Source: Oasisia sp. SBJ-2009 (lineage: Eukaryota; Annelida; Polychaeta; Sabellida; Siboglinidae). From it: a stretch of 64,000 nucleotides of DNA. Location of the stretch: positions 27,068,101-27,132,100 of the forward strand of contig OZ024857.1 in the NCBI GenBank assembly GCA_964017155.1. The letters run 5' to 3'. Position numbers and translations under genes: made by a program. Within the stretch, counting starts at the first letter, position 1; the number at the start of each line of letters is the position of its first letter. The notes beneath the pieces are model-generated. The model was given only the letters and a program-made list of their open reading frames with translations. It made no database searches and had not been told where the DNA came from. This document shows, one piece after another, positions 12,006 through 26,649 of this stretch.

Positions 12006-15000
12006 CATATATTTATATATGTATGTGTGTGTGTGTTTCATTTAGTGAAGATTGATAAAGTCGAATGTGAGAGTGATTGATGTATACCGAGTGAATGACA
12101 GTGTTTGTTTGTTTGTAATTTTGGCCGCAGTGGTATGTGATATCATCTCCTACTGATAGCTTAGTCTCACTAATATGATCTGTCCACTGAATGTGAACTG
12201 GACAGTGGTCAATAATGGACATACTGAGTGGACATTGTGTCCTGTAAATAAATATTGACCTGCTTTCCTCACACACCAGAGGAGCTAGGGTGGAGTGGGC
12301 TAAACTGATACAGCTTCAACAGTGTAGGATACAGTGGGCTACACTGATACAGCTTCAACACACTGTAGGCTACATTGATACAGCTTCAACACAGTGTAGG
12401 GTACAGTGGGCTACATTGATACAGCTTCAACACAGTGTAGGATACATTGGGCTACATTGATACAGCTTCAACACAGTGTAGGATACATTGGGCTACATTG
12501 ATACAGCTTCAACACAGTGTAGGATACATTGGGCTACATTGATACAGCTTCAACACAGTGTAGGATACATTGGGCTACATTGATACAGCTTCAACACAGT
12601 GTAGGATACATTGGGCTACATTGATACAGCTTCAACACAGTGTAGGATACATTGGGCTACATTGATACAGCTTCAACACAGTGTAGGATACATTGGGCTA
12701 CATTGATACAGCTTCAACACAGTGTAGGATACATTGGGCTACATTGATACAGCTTCAACACAGTGTAGGATACATTGGGCTACATTGATACAGCTTCAAC
12801 ACAGTGTAGGATACATTGGGCTACATTGATACAGCTTCAACACAGTGTAGGATACATTGGGCTACATTGATACAGCTTCAACACAGTGTAGGATACATTG
12901 GGCTACATTGATACAGCTTTAACACACTGTAGGATACAGTTGGCTACATTAGTACAGCTTCAACACAGTGTAGGGTACAGTGGGCTACATTAGTACAGCT
13001 TCAACACAGTGTAGGGTACAGTGGGCTACATTAGTACAGCTTCAACACACTGTAGGATATGGTGGGCTATGTTGATACAGCTTCAACACAGTGTAGGATA
13101 CATTGGGCTACATTGATACAGCTTCAACACAGTGTAGGATACAGTTGGCTACATTAGTACAGCTTCAACACACTGTAGGATATGGTGGGCTATGTTGATA
13201 CAGCTTCAACACAGTGTAGGGTACAGTGGGCTACATTGGTACAGCTTCAACACACTGTAGGATACAGTGGGCTATGATTACACCTGCAGTTGGCAGCTGT
13301 TTTAGTTAACGTTTGCAAATTAGGACTGCATTGTTTTACCTACTGCCAGATGTACAGTGCAGACATGTTCTGGGTTGCATTGCTGGCTTTTTTTGGGCTT
13401 CGCTGTGGCAGAATGGGAACAAGGTCTGGCCTGAGGGAAACGACAGATGGCTTGGAAGAGGCTGGGAGGAAGTGAGTGAGGAAAAGAAAGAGTGTGTGTG
13501 TGAGTGTGTGGGAAAGAGAGAGAGAGGGGGGCAGATATCCTTCCTAAGTAGCCTTTTAGTAGTTCCATTCATGTACCACTTTGTACATAGGTATGACAAT
13601 GCCCCACAGGCGGTTGGTTATTCGACTAAAATTTTTAACTAGTCATCCAGCAAGCCCCCATTGTCCAGGCAACACAATTCTTAATTGAATTAAGCCCTGC
13701 TATTGTCTATAAGTGTGGCTAAATGGAGGGATTAGCGACCTATTGTTTACCCCGCTTGGCACATCACACTGATTGGTTATTTGGGTCAGTGTGATGTGCA
13801 GTCATTTAGGCAACTTCACCAGAACCTTCAACAGAAGTGTGGAGGGTGGTTGTGTTAACTATGGAGGGTGGCTGTGTTAACTATGGAGGGTGGCTGTGTT
13901 AACTATAGAGGGTGGCTGTGTTAACTATGGAGGGTGGCTGTATTAACTGTGGAGGGTGGTTGTGTTAACTATGGAGGGTGGCTGTATTAACTGTGGAGGG
14001 TGGCTGTGTTAACTATGGAGGGTGGTTGTGTTAACTATGGAGGGTGACTGTGTTAACTATGGAGGGTGGCTGTGTTAACTATGGAGGGTGGCTGTGTTAA
14101 CTATGGAGGGTGGCTGTGTTAACTATGGAGGGTGGCTGTGTTAACTGTGGAGGGTGGCTGTGTTAACTATGGAGGGTGGTTGTGTTAACTATGGAGGGTG
14201 GCTGTGTTAACTATGGAGGGTGGCTGTGTTAACTATGGAGGGTGGTTGTGTTAACTATGGAGCATGGCTGTGTTAACTATGGAGGGTGGCTGTGTTAACT
14301 GTGGAGGGTGGTTGTGTTAACTATGGAGGGTGGCTGTGTTAACTGTGGAGGGTGGCTGTGTTAACTATGGAGGGTGGCTGTGTTAACTGTGGAGGGTGGC
14401 TGTGTTAACTATGGAGGGTGGCTGTGTTAACTGTGGAGGGTGGCTGTGTTAACTATGGAGGGTGGCTGTGTTAACTGTGGAGGGTGGTTGTGTTAAATAT
14501 GGAGGGTGGCTGTGTTAACTATGGAGGGTGGCTGTGTTAACTATGGAGGGTGGTTGTGTAACTAAAAAAACTAACTATTGAGGGTGGTTGTGTTACTTTT
14601 GGCAGTATTGTAGAGAGTGGCTGTATTAACTGGGGTGTTGACCGAGTATGAGATGACCCCTTAATAATCGGGGTATTAACAGAGTGTGAGACGACCCCTC
14701 ACTGCACCTGTGCACCAGGGGTGTTACCTGAGTGTGAGACGACCCCTAAATGCACTGGGGTGTTGACAGAGTGTGACACAACCCCTAAATGCATCAGGGG
14801 TGTTGACAGAGTATGAGACAACCCCTAAATGCACTGGGGTGTTGACTGAGTGTGAGACGCCCCCTAAATGCACTGGGGTGTTGACAGAGTATGAAACGAC
14901 CCCTAAATGCACTGGGGTGTTGACTGAGTGTGAGACGCCCCCTCAACTCCAGGTGTATTGTGTGGCCAGGTAGATGAGGCCATTGTGTCAGGTAGCTGGG

Positions 15001-17569
15001 GTGTGCCCTGGGTGTCATGGCAGTGAAGGTGCTGGCCTAGTGACACTGTGTGTCTTAGTTGGATGTACTCCACCCTCTCACCACTTGCCTCCTAGGCTGG
15101 GATGTATCCAAGGTACCAAGTACCCCCAAGGCAGCACCCTGTGCCCTCCAGGCAGTACCATGTGCCCTCACAGCGGTACCCGGTGCCCCCAAGGCGGTGA
15201 GTTTGTCATCTGTCACATGATTGTCATAATGTCTAGTGGAGCTGTTTCACTGTTGCAGTTTTGTTGTTTGTTTGGTATAAAAAGGGAGAACATTTATCAG
15301 CTAAACCTTTAGTCAGCTTTGTAGTTGGGTCTTACAATGTGTTTACAATCTGTGGCTGTGTTTACGTTCCTGTATATCACCTGTTGAGTATGTTTAACTG
15401 GTATTATTTATAGAGTAGGTCTACACTCAGTATGCCTCATTAACACACTTTATGGCCCAGGTTTGAGGTGTCAGTCAGTGTGGTCAAGGATCAGTATCCA
15501 TGGCCCCATGTTGATAACTTGTGTGTGGATAGTAACTGTATGTGTAAGTTCTGTGTAGTAGCTCTAGCTGTTACCCCACAAGGGTGAGTCATTTCTTACA
15601 CACCCTCATCCCCACAATGGGGACCTGCATACATACCCTGGGGGCATTCCGCAGACAGTGGGGTATTTTGGGTCAACGGGTAGGGGGTAATCATCATTGG
15701 CTTTGGATGTTAATAGATTGTAGACCAATTTGCTTCGCATTAGAGGCTAGGCTTTGTCAGATTGTATGTAAAGGAATGTTGGGGCATTTTACCCCCTGCA
15801 GCAGTAATCGCATGGTGTGTGTTACTGTTTATGTGCAGTAACAAAATATGTCAACAGCCCTGATGGTGTGTCACAAATTCCCTGTACTGTTGTGGTTGTA
15901 ATATAATGTATGTGTAAAGTACTCCAATATTTGACTTAACAAGGACATCTTGCACATGGTGGAATAAACTGCTCAGTTTGTGCGATATCAAAGAATTGCA
16001 CCTGGTGGAACAACCTGCATAGTTTGTGGAATATTGAAGTATTGCACCTAGCTGGTTGAATAACCTGTACAGTTTGTGAAATATCAAAGTATTGCACCTG
16101 GTGGAATAACCTGTACAGTTTGTGTGGAATATCAAAGTATTACACCTGGTGGAATAACCTGCAGTTTGTGGAATGTCAAAGAATTGCACCTGGTGGAATA
16201 ACCTGCACAGTTTGTGGAATTTCTCAGTATTGCACGTAGTGGAATAACCTGCACAGTTTGTGGAATATCAAAGTATTGCACCTGGTGGAATAACCTGCAC
16301 AGTTAGTGGAATATCAAAGTATTGCACCTGGTGGAATAACCTGCACAGTTAGTGGAATATCAAAGTATTGCACCTGGTGGAATAACCTGCACAGTTTGTG
16401 GAATATCACAGTATTGCACCTGGTGGAATAAACTGCACAACTTGTAGGATATCAAAGTGACTAGTTCAGTGCTGGCACCTGGCCAACATTGTGAAGTAGA
16501 TCAACATTCAAATAACTCATCTTATCTGATGGTCTGATATAAAACGAGGGTATTTCAGCGGAATAATATATTAAGGTACTGGCCTATATTCATTATGCGT
16601 TGATAGGTTAGAGTGATTTGGGTCGTACAGTCAGTAGGTCTACCTGTACAGCCAGTTTTCGAAGATAGGTTCACATTGGATCAGATATCCACTGGTGTTG
16701 TTTTGTTTATATAGTTCAGTTCAGTCACTTCAGTGCCAAATGATTGATTCTTCAACTCTGCCATACAGCTGATTGCGTTCCAGGAATTATAGTTACCTTA
16801 ATAGTTGACATGTAAGACCAGATCATTATAATTTTATTCCATGAAACCAAACAAGCAGTCTATAGTAAATTACTGTTATAGCTAACTTACAACTGATCGT
16901 GGCCAGCAACCAACTGCAGCAGCAGTTATCACATGTTTCTTCTTACTCTTCTTCCATCCAACCAACACATTTGTGCCAATGCCACAGTTGTGCCCTTTGA
17001 TGATGACCATTTCAAATGTATAGTGTGAGAACCTTGTTTTTAGTACAATGCCAATTGCAATATTCGCATCAGGTTTTTTTATGGTTCTTTGGCTAACTGT
17101 GGCCCACTATGGCTGTGGGTCACAATGGCCCATTGTGGCCAACTATGGCCCACCAGTGGCCTATTATGGCCAATTGCAGGCCACCCAGTTGCTTCATGAC
17201 AATTAGTCCCGTGTGTTGACAGGTGACTCACCTGGTATGTGTGTGGGGGGGGGGGAAGTTGTAAATACTAGTGTAGACTTAGACACCAAAGTCTCTGGCA
17301 AGTACAAAGATCACTTCCGAGGTATGCACTTCGTCAGGCTACACATCCCGTCATAATGGGCACAACAGTTAGTTGGTTTCCTCAACCAAGAAGCACCAGG
17401 CATACAGTACACGAGTGACAGCATATAGGCATACGTTTAAAATACATCAACAAAATATAAAATACATTATGGAATGATATGAAAATTCCTGTAACTATTA
17501 TATAGGTGGAATATAATTTTTATAATGTATTTTTTGTTTGAATAATGTCACTTTGTATAAGTGCACATG

Positions 17570-17642
<73 letters not shown>

Positions 17643-20600
17643 CATGGCTTGACATTTGTCAAATGATCTACTTGTCCAGCAAAAAGTTCACTTGCCCATG
17701 CAACAACTGACTTGACCCATGAACAAATGAATTTCAAAACCTACTTCTCTATAAGTAAATTCATTTCTGCGAATTTAAATAACTTTTGTAACACTAACAT
17801 ATGTAGCCCATATGCACTATTACGATGATGCTTTAAAATAAAAATGTAGATGGAGACATGGAGATGGTATTGTGAAGACAAACAAAGAATGTTTACTTGT
17901 GTTGAACATCCAATATGATCTCATTTTGTTTAGTTTTGTGTTTGTTTACTGAAGACAGTTACTGAAGACATTTACTATAACTATGTGAACTGTTTTAGAG
18001 AGCGGACAAATAAGTAATGACTACAAATCCTGTCTGCAAATAGCTAAGTTGTCCCACAGACAACAAGTAGTAGCAATTTCACTTGTTCGGTGGCAAATCT
18101 AGTTGTCACGGGCTAGCGGACAAGCACAATTTAAAGCCCTGATATATCACATTACTTAACACCTTTGAGAGAGTCAATATCTATTCAAGCTCTGACACCA
18201 TCTGACAGTGACTTTCCAAGTACTGTAGCAGGGACACGGATGTGAACAATAAAAGCAGGACAGCCACAGTCAACTGGTTTAGTGAGTAGGTTGCTATGGT
18301 TCACTTTGTGAAAGGCCTTGGAGACATAGTGACATATGTAGAAGAGCTATTCACTGTAGTGTCTTCTAAAAGAAATATGAGCACCTTAGTTGAGTGATGC
18401 TCTTTAAATACAAATAATTATTGGTTGGCACAAGTCGTGAAGAAAATGGTAATCATTGACAAGAGTAAAGATTCAAATAATTTATTAGTATTAGCAGTTG
18501 GTAGTTACTGTTATCAGACAAATCACCAGAATTTATTTAATTGTTGCCATTTGTTGGAGATATTAATAATTATAATAAGAAGAACATTTATATGGCGCCA
18601 TAAATTTACATAAAATCCTTTCGGAAGTACATAAATCTGTATAAACAAATAACAGTAATAAATCGAGCAGTTACAGCAAAAGATGATTATTAAAATAAAG
18701 GGTATAATTATTGATTATAAAGTAGTGAAGACATTGTGTAAAATTTGTGTAAAACATGTACAAAATATAATAATAAACCGACAAAATGTAATAAACTGAC
18801 AATAAATTAACAAGGACCAGTGACATATGGTTGTGAAGTTAATTTATTCAGATTCAGCAGTGATAGAGAACACTAATTTAAGATTTAACAATGAGTATCA
18901 TAAATTCAGAATAAGCGAGGCTAGCTAAGAGTATGCTAATTCAGATTACCTGCTTATGGAAGAGATTATCTGCTGTTTGTGTAGGTACTAATATTTTAAA
19001 ACAACATCGAAAAATACTTAAGATGGGCAGAATACCTAATAGAATATATGGTTGCACTTTCGATAAGCCAAAGGTTTAGCCACTTGTCATCTGGAGTGTA
19101 TTCTCAGATGGCAGTCTTGTTCAGTCTTATTTAAAGATTTCGCAGTGATTGAGCATCATAACTTAAGATTCAGCAATGATTGAGTATACTGATTCAGATT
19201 CAGCAGTAACTGAGTGTTCTAAATGCAGATTCAGCACTTCATACTGTACTATTTCTACTCAACAACCGACATACTTAGTTAATCTGCTACATTTCTCTGA
19301 CATCTCTATGACCCTGATATCATCCATTCCCAAACAACTTTTTGTTCCTAAAAAGAAGCTGAATATTGGCAAACATCCTTTCTCTGTAGCTACGCCAACA
19401 ACTTCCTATTATTTACTAAAACTATAGCCACTTTTCGTTAAAAGAAAACTGAAAATATTATTTGTTTGAAACTGCTTCACCACCATGACTTTTCAGCGGT
19501 TCCTTGCTCCAGTGATGACTTTTACCTGTCCCCATTTATGATTGCGCCAACTGATTTTGTTTCTTGTGCCTCTGAACATGAACTTTTAAGGACACAGGTG
19601 CTATATAACTGTTTCAGTTGTTATTATCATGTCTTTAAATATAGTTTCATTCCACGGGTGTCTCAAAACCTCTGTTGTTTCCATAAAGTGTCACTTGCTG
19701 TTTCAGCTTGGAGCGGGAGTTCAGTGATCGTCCTCCTCACCACCGCTCCGACGATGATGGGGGCTTCTGCAGCAACCCCCGCCCTGTCAGTCTACCCCTG
19801 CACGGCCGCGCGCCCTACGCTGATGACTGGGGGTCAGCTCCCAGCAGCGACAACTCCGAGCACATGCTGCGGACACAGGCAGGTCAAGGGTCATACCCCC
19901 GCCAGCGCCAACACCAGCAGCCCTGGCAGCAGGCAGAACCCGTGAATAGTCGTCACATTCCGGATCCGGCATTCAAACCCAACGGGGATGTCCAAGACAG
20001 AAGAAGCGTAGATCCACACTACGCACGCACTCTTTCGTCTTCAGATGGCTTTAAACCGGATCCACAGTATCCAGGCGAAGCATCCATGCATCATCCTGGC
20101 TATCCCGGGCCCGGATCCCGTAACGGAAGAGAGCAACAGCCGTCACGGGGGGATCAGAGATACTTTCCAGATCCACATTATGAGCAGCAGAAGGCGCAGA
20201 GGCAAGCAGCAGCATATCCGGATAGAAACGGTGGATTTACAAGGGGTTCCCCTCCGCGTGGACCAACGGGACAACCGGATCGCACCGCTCCCATGCAGCA
20301 ACAGGAAACCAAGCCAGTGAGAGGTAGTCTGGGATCTCCCAGAATGCAACAGGATGACCGGACGCCACTGCGAGAGATGAGTGACAATCGACTAGGCGGC
20401 GAACGTGATCAGGTGTATCCGGGTGAGGCCAAACAGCGAAGACAAGACAGTGGACAGCGTCGCGCTCCACCGACCACACACGGCGACTGGTTGTCACAGA
20501 ACGCGGATCCGGCCGGCAGAAGACAAAATAGGAATTTGGGCCAGCCAACAGGACAGTATCCGGGACGTCCGTCTGCATCCCTCCCAAACCACTACATGAG

Positions 20601-23600
20601 GCCGACCGTTCCCGCCGGGCAGAAACACAACACGTTTAATGCCCGCGACCGACGAGATGATCCACGGCCACCTGGTGGCAATGCCAGGTCACCAGATGGC
20701 GATAGTAGTCGGCTTCATGCAAACCGTTCGCCAATGTCTGACGGTTCGTCCAGCTACTCGTCGAGGTCAAACCAAGGTCGCGGCAGAGAGCCTGTAAAGA
20801 AGTCGCTCTTTGGCGATCATCCTCCAGGGGGCAGCACACACCAGTCGCCTCGCAGTCAGCAGGGCGGGCGTGGTGACCCGAGGCATGGTGACTCACGACA
20901 CAGTGACCCGAGACATGACGATCCGAGACGCTACTTTGAGCCCCTGACGATACAGACCGGGCCGATCTACGAGAACCTGAATCAGATGCCACCCCAGATC
21001 ACCGTCAGCGATGTCACACCCGCCGAGACCCCCTCGTCACCTCACAGCGAGAGTCCGATGCGCCCCCCTCTCCCAGCAGCCCTCAGGGACGACTACATCC
21101 GGGAGTTGGCGAAGTCTCGGTCGCCCCACACCCGCCAGGACATGCTCAACGCCTCCCAACTCTCACACCAGCGCCAGCACGAACCTCTCATCTTCAAGTA
21201 CCCCACCACCTCACAGGTAAGACACCTGCATCATATAACCATGTCACAGGTAAGACACCTGTGTCATACAACCACCTCACAGGTAAGACACCTGGTGTTT
21301 TTGTCATGGCTGACATTGGTACTAGTGTTTGTAATTTTCTAAGAAATAAGTCGGATGGTATAAAGAATTTTGTAATTTAGCAAGGTAATTATTCTATAAT
21401 CCCAATACTTGTTACTTTTATTATTCCTGTAAAATACTCCTGGTACTTGTATATCCGGTAGTGTTAATTTCTGTCAAGGTGTTTTTCTCTCAAATTTAAG
21501 ACACATGTGGTATCTAGTAAGGCAATAATATAAGTTGTATGACCATTACGAGTTTTAGCACCAGATAACACATATGACCATTACAAGAGTGTTAGCACCA
21601 GATAACACATATGACCATTACAAGAGTGTTAGCACCAGATAACACATATGACCATTACAAGAGTGTTAGCACCAGATAACACATGGTATACGAGTGAGTA
21701 TAACAGTCACAAGAGTGTTGGCACTGAATAACACATGGTATATGACTGTTACATGACTGTTTGCACCATGAGTGTTTGCAGACAACACTTGGTATGTGGC
21801 CATTACACTAGTGTTAGCACCGAATAACAGTCCATAAGTGCCACAGATATGGATGTTACAAAATATTAATTTCATTTTGTTTTACTTAGGATGCAAAGTA
21901 CCCACGTAGAGACCCACCCGCAAAACCCACGAAACCCAGGCCACCGCAACAGCAAAGTCCACCAGTGGTGCCACCTCATGGGAAGAAACAACAACATGGA
22001 GCCGATAGTGACAGCTATCCAGAAAGTTACTGGGCAGCAAAGCGAAACCTGGAAAGGAAATCAGGTTTGTTTGACTTCATTACTTTTCCAAAGCAGAGGA
22101 TACCTATGATCGATGCTATCTGTGGATAGAAAACTGTCTGTTGTACTTTCAATTCACCTTTGATGTTTTTGACATTTTCCCTCATTGCATGTGTGCATGA
22201 AGGTTGTTTCTCTGGCCCATAATGCAAGATTAAATGCAGATTACTGGGCATGCCTGTGGTCAAAACGTTTTCCGCACGTGTCTTGTTGGATCAGCCATAA
22301 GTGACTAGAGAGATAAGTGAAGGTAGACAGAGGTAGCTGCATCAATGGTGGTCTGTTTGCTGGGTTGATCTGTCTGACAGATAAGCACCGATACACAGCT
22401 ACAGGTCACTACATCAGATAATGACAGGATCCCCTGGTGCATTGTGGGTATCCTACCCTGTGTGCACAGTTATTTTTGTCTGCCCTGCCAACTGTGTCCA
22501 ACATGTCAAGTGGTGGCTGCTGCTTCCAATTTTTAGTGACTAAACTAATTAATGTTTGTCAGATACTTTTTTGCCTTCTGCTGAACACACTGGAGACTTT
22601 GTTGTTTTTTGTGTGGAAGCTTTGTTGTTTCTTTGTGCCTTTTTATGGGGTGCCCAGTGAAGTGTAGGGACGTAAGCAACACCTATTCATATCTGGGAAG
22701 TCTCAAGGTGTTAACATTCCTTAATTTCCTTTAACATTGGACCTGTGTAAATGTAGAACGCAGTGGCTCAGTGGTAGAGTGTCGGACTCTCATTTAAGAG
22801 AACCCGGTTTCAAATCATGTGCTGTGGTGTTAAAACAGTTAAAACTTTGGGCAAGTTTTTTCCCTCTACATTGCACCAGTTCACTCAGCTGTATAAATAA
22901 GTACCTGGCTATAGACAATGGTGGATATGTGTATGACCAGCCTTTGCGCATAAATTATAGCATATGGCTGGGTGCTTCCCAGAGAAGCCGAGATGGTGTC
23001 TGAGTGAACAGGTCTGTCAGGGAAGTAAAGTGTAAAAGTGCTTTGAGAAATCTTGAGGACTAGATAAGAACTTACCTTTACTTTTACTTTTTAAATATGT
23101 TTCTTTTGATGAGCTCACTTTACGATACAGAAAGAACTATGAATGTAGAACTTTCTGTCACAAGTATGAATCACCTGTTGGAATGACCCAAGTTTATCCA
23201 CAAAACTCTTGACACACAATGGCAGGCAACTCTTCACACAAAGTCATTGAATTTAGAAATGTTAGTCAAACAGTGTGGAAGTAGGTTGTTACTAACAACT
23301 TGTTAGCTAAATTGGGCTGAGAGTAGGCCATCTGGGCCATCAGTGGCCCAACCAGAGAATAGGCCATCTGCCCCAGTGTGTGCCTGAAGGATTGAAATAT
23401 TGTGATCAGTCAACAAGAGTTACACAGTAGTCTATTATAGTCTTTGTAGTGTCCATTGTAGTTTTTAGGGTCCATTGTGGTTTTATAAACTTGTTTAACA
23501 AACCGCAATCACTGATCTAGATTATCTTACATTGTGAGCAAAAGATAACATCAGTAACTTCCATATCATTAGCATGCAAGCAAGCTGAGGTTACTATTGT

Positions 23601-26586
23601 ATCCTGAATGGTTTGCCAACAATCCCATTTAAAGAAAAAGCATATAAGTTTTTATACAGGAAGTAAATTTGCTTTGAATATTTGTTTAATAGATACATAG
23701 AATGATTTTCTGAAGTTATAGAATCATGTTATATAAACTATATCCAGTCTCACACCTTGAGAGCACTGCATGGTGTCAAATAAAAATGTAATGTTTTTAA
23801 TATATAAAATTCAAGTTATTAGTTTATTTTTTAGGTTTAGGTTCAAATGTTTTGTTCACATTGCAACATGAGGGAGCCGTTTCTTACAGGTGTTGTTAAT
23901 GATATGTATCTCTTCGTAAACTTTGTCAACAAATATTGAAAACTGTGGGCATATTTTCAAAATGACAACAGCAAGGTCATTTCTCAAATGTAACAATATA
24001 CTTGATTAATCCAATTTCTAGTAGGCCCTAACTAAAACATATTTGTGTGATCACATTGCTAGAACAAACATTGTTTTTATCATGTCGCACTTCTACTCAA
24101 TTATTAGGGTCAGGTGAGAAGATTGAGGGTATTTTCATGACAGGATTAGTGGGAGAATGTTTGGGTGATGTAACAACCCCAATTGGTAGTTTATACGATA
24201 CACTGGAACGATACACTGGTGTGTAATAGTGGTAGACCAAACAGTGTTCGCACTACCTTTGGTATCACTGTCATGATATGTACCAAATTGTGACTTCTGT
24301 GTTATGATATGTATCACATTGTGACCTCTGTATCGTGATATGTATCATATTGTGACCTCTGTATCGTGATATGTATCATATTGTGACCTCTGTATCATGA
24401 TATGTATCATATTGTGACCTCTGTATCGTGATATGTATCATATTGTGACCTCTGTATCATGATATGTATCGTATTGTGACCTCTGTATCATAATGTATCA
24501 TATTGTGACCTTTGTAAATGATATATCGTATTGTGATCTCTGTATTATGATATGTATCATATTGTGACCTCTGTATCATGATACGTATCATATTGTGACC
24601 TCTGAATTATGATACGTATCATATCAAGAAGTAGTGTATCATTCTAGCCCCAGTAGTTCAGCAGGGAACAGCAGAACACATCGGAGGGAGTAGAACCAGA
24701 TGATGGCACAGTGTGGTGAGGTGAAGTAGGGGGTGGTAATGATGTTGGCATTTCTGTAGGTTCAGAGAGGGTGAGAGCGGCTGATGTAATGACAAGTCAC
24801 AGTGAGGCTCTGACGACAGAGCCAAAGGAGATAGAACAGAGAGAGAGGAATCGCCTGCAGAAGTACATCGACCGCTCCTACAAGCGGCTGTCGGTTGGAG
24901 ACGGTCTGCCGGGTCAGTTTGGTGACACGGACAAGGACAGAGCAATGTCTTCAGATGACATCTTCGGCGAATCTGTCCACAACCGATCGTCATCACTTGG
25001 CGGCGCCCTTTGGCAGAGCGAACGCAGGGCTAAGAGCTCGACCTTGACCCACGAACCAGACCGGTATCGTTTCGACGACGGAGCGAAGCAGCTGTCGCGA
25101 AGCTGGAGGGATTTGTCGTCGTTCAGTCACACGGATGGTTTCCCGCCACGGACTGGAGCGTCGATGTCACAGTCATTGTCGAGGAGTCACACTGAGTTGA
25201 GTCCGTCGGGACTCGAGAAGCTGGGAAAGATGCAGTGGGAGACGCGCATCAGTAAGTCGATGGACGCCATGGACAGTGACACCGACGATGACGATGTCGA
25301 CAGTCGGGCTGCCGTCGTCCAAGGTCACAGTCAAGATCAACAGTTCACGTACTGGACAACAGATGGCAGCAGAGGTTTGTGGAATGTAGTGTCGAGGTGA
25401 CGGACAGAGGTGTGATGTAGTATCTGTGGTGTCTGCCGGGAGAGAAGGAATGCTCACTAGATGGCTAACTCTTAACCGTACTAAGCTACTGCACTGCACT
25501 CTGGGATGTGTTCACGTCGATGCACGGCTAACCTGTTAACAGGGAAATACTCACTGTTGTTTCCACTACTGCTTGTTGTTGGTGCTAATTCTAGGTGGTC
25601 TTGTTAACACGTAGAACTCTCCATCATAGATGGTGTCAGCCACAGATATTTGTACGGAAGACATTCCAGGGAAATATGGTGTATACTTTTCTTCAAGCAC
25701 ACTTTGTTTGTTGGATTTGTGAACGAACGAACGAACGAACGAACGAACGAACGAACGAACGAACGAACGAACGAACGAACGAACGAACGAACGAACGAAC
25801 GAACGAACGAATGAACGGATTAAAGACAGTTTTGAATGAAAGTGTTCGTCAACAACAACAACAATAAAATACATGTACAAACAATACACAATACATGCAC
25901 AATACATGTACAATATATGTACAGAACATGCACAATACATGCACAATGTGTTGTTCTGCTGCTGTTAGTTAAAGTAACCATAAATGTTTGTGCTACTAAC
26001 ACATTGATTTATCTCAACTTTGTCTTCAGTTAACAGTTTACAAATACATATAAACTAAGGCTATTTGTCCACACGTAGATACCACCCACAGTGACAGCAG
26101 TCTGGAGGTGGCGTTAGTCTTTTTAACATAGAATAGTTTGCTTTGTCTGGTACCGTACATGTGTGTAGCTGCATTTGGTTCAAGTCTATCTATGGTGTGA
26201 TTGTTTATAAACTATATTTGTAGTTTTGTATTTAACTAAAGAATTCAAATTATGCTATTTTATTCGATGGAAAAATACAGATCTATGATTACAGTTATAA
26301 ATAATCCTATACTTTTTGATTCAACCATTTTATATGTTAATTCTCTCCATGTAAGTTTACATCATTGATTACTCGTAAGAATTCCTCCTCTCTCCATCCT
26401 TCCCTCTTTCAATCCTTCCCTCCTTCCATCCATCCCTCACCTCCTCTCTCTCTGTCTCTTCCTCTCTATCTCACTCCCTGTCTCCCTTCCCACTCTCTGC
26501 CTTCCTATCAATCCCTCAATCTCTCCTTATCCATCCTTCCCTCTCATCACTTCTCCCTGCCTCACTCCCTCCATCCACCTACCTTT

Positions 26587-26649
<63 letters not shown>

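Larger units (their letters stand above)
9340..15095. other. PLEKHA5/6/7-like: Intronic region with an unplaced exon
   Basis: Exon 8 leaves in phase 2 and exon 9 enters in phase 0, so at least one exon whose length leaves remainder 1 on division by 3 must lie here. Two exon-like segments with good splice sites exist (10947-10987, frame 0 only, [13 protein letters not shown]; and 13411-13470, [19 protein letters not shown]), but neither alone repairs the phase. Over half of the region is tandem repeats. Confidence 0.6.
15197..19706. other. Intron 9
   Basis: 4.5 kb. Holds a 46-bp minisatellite, an interspersed repeat copy and an AT tract, listed separately. At 17090-17175 a loose GGCCCA-TATGGCC repeat, a nine-base G run at 17247, and at 18545-18600 a TAATAATTATAATAAG run with CATTTATATGGCGCC that looks like a SINE/LINE tail. 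No exon is needed by phase and none is seen. Confidence 0.7.
22065..24759. other. Intron 11: SINE copy and 31-bp minisatellite
   Basis: Apart from the SINE at 22752-23090 and the array at 24245-24630, about 2 kb of AT-rich unique sequence with no exon or RNA gene recognised. Confidence 0.7.

Noticed and set aside
13411..13470. Candidate 60-bp exon ([19 protein letters not shown])
   Set aside because: Good GTGAGT donor, acceptable acceptor, but its length is a multiple of three and does not correct the phase mismatch.
12290..14565. CRISPR-like array
   Set aside because: Units are directly adjacent without spacers of unique sequence, and the host is clearly eukaryotic. These are minisatellites.
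19466..19945. 159-codon ORF overlapping exon 10
   Set aside because: Different frame from the exon that joins in phase to exons 9 and 11; its second half is a shadow of exon 10.
22752..22830. Possible tRNA gene
   Set aside because: A and B boxes are recognisable but the cloverleaf is imperfect and SINE body sequence follows; two further copies show it is a SINE head. The same applies to 56360-56430 and 31100-31168.
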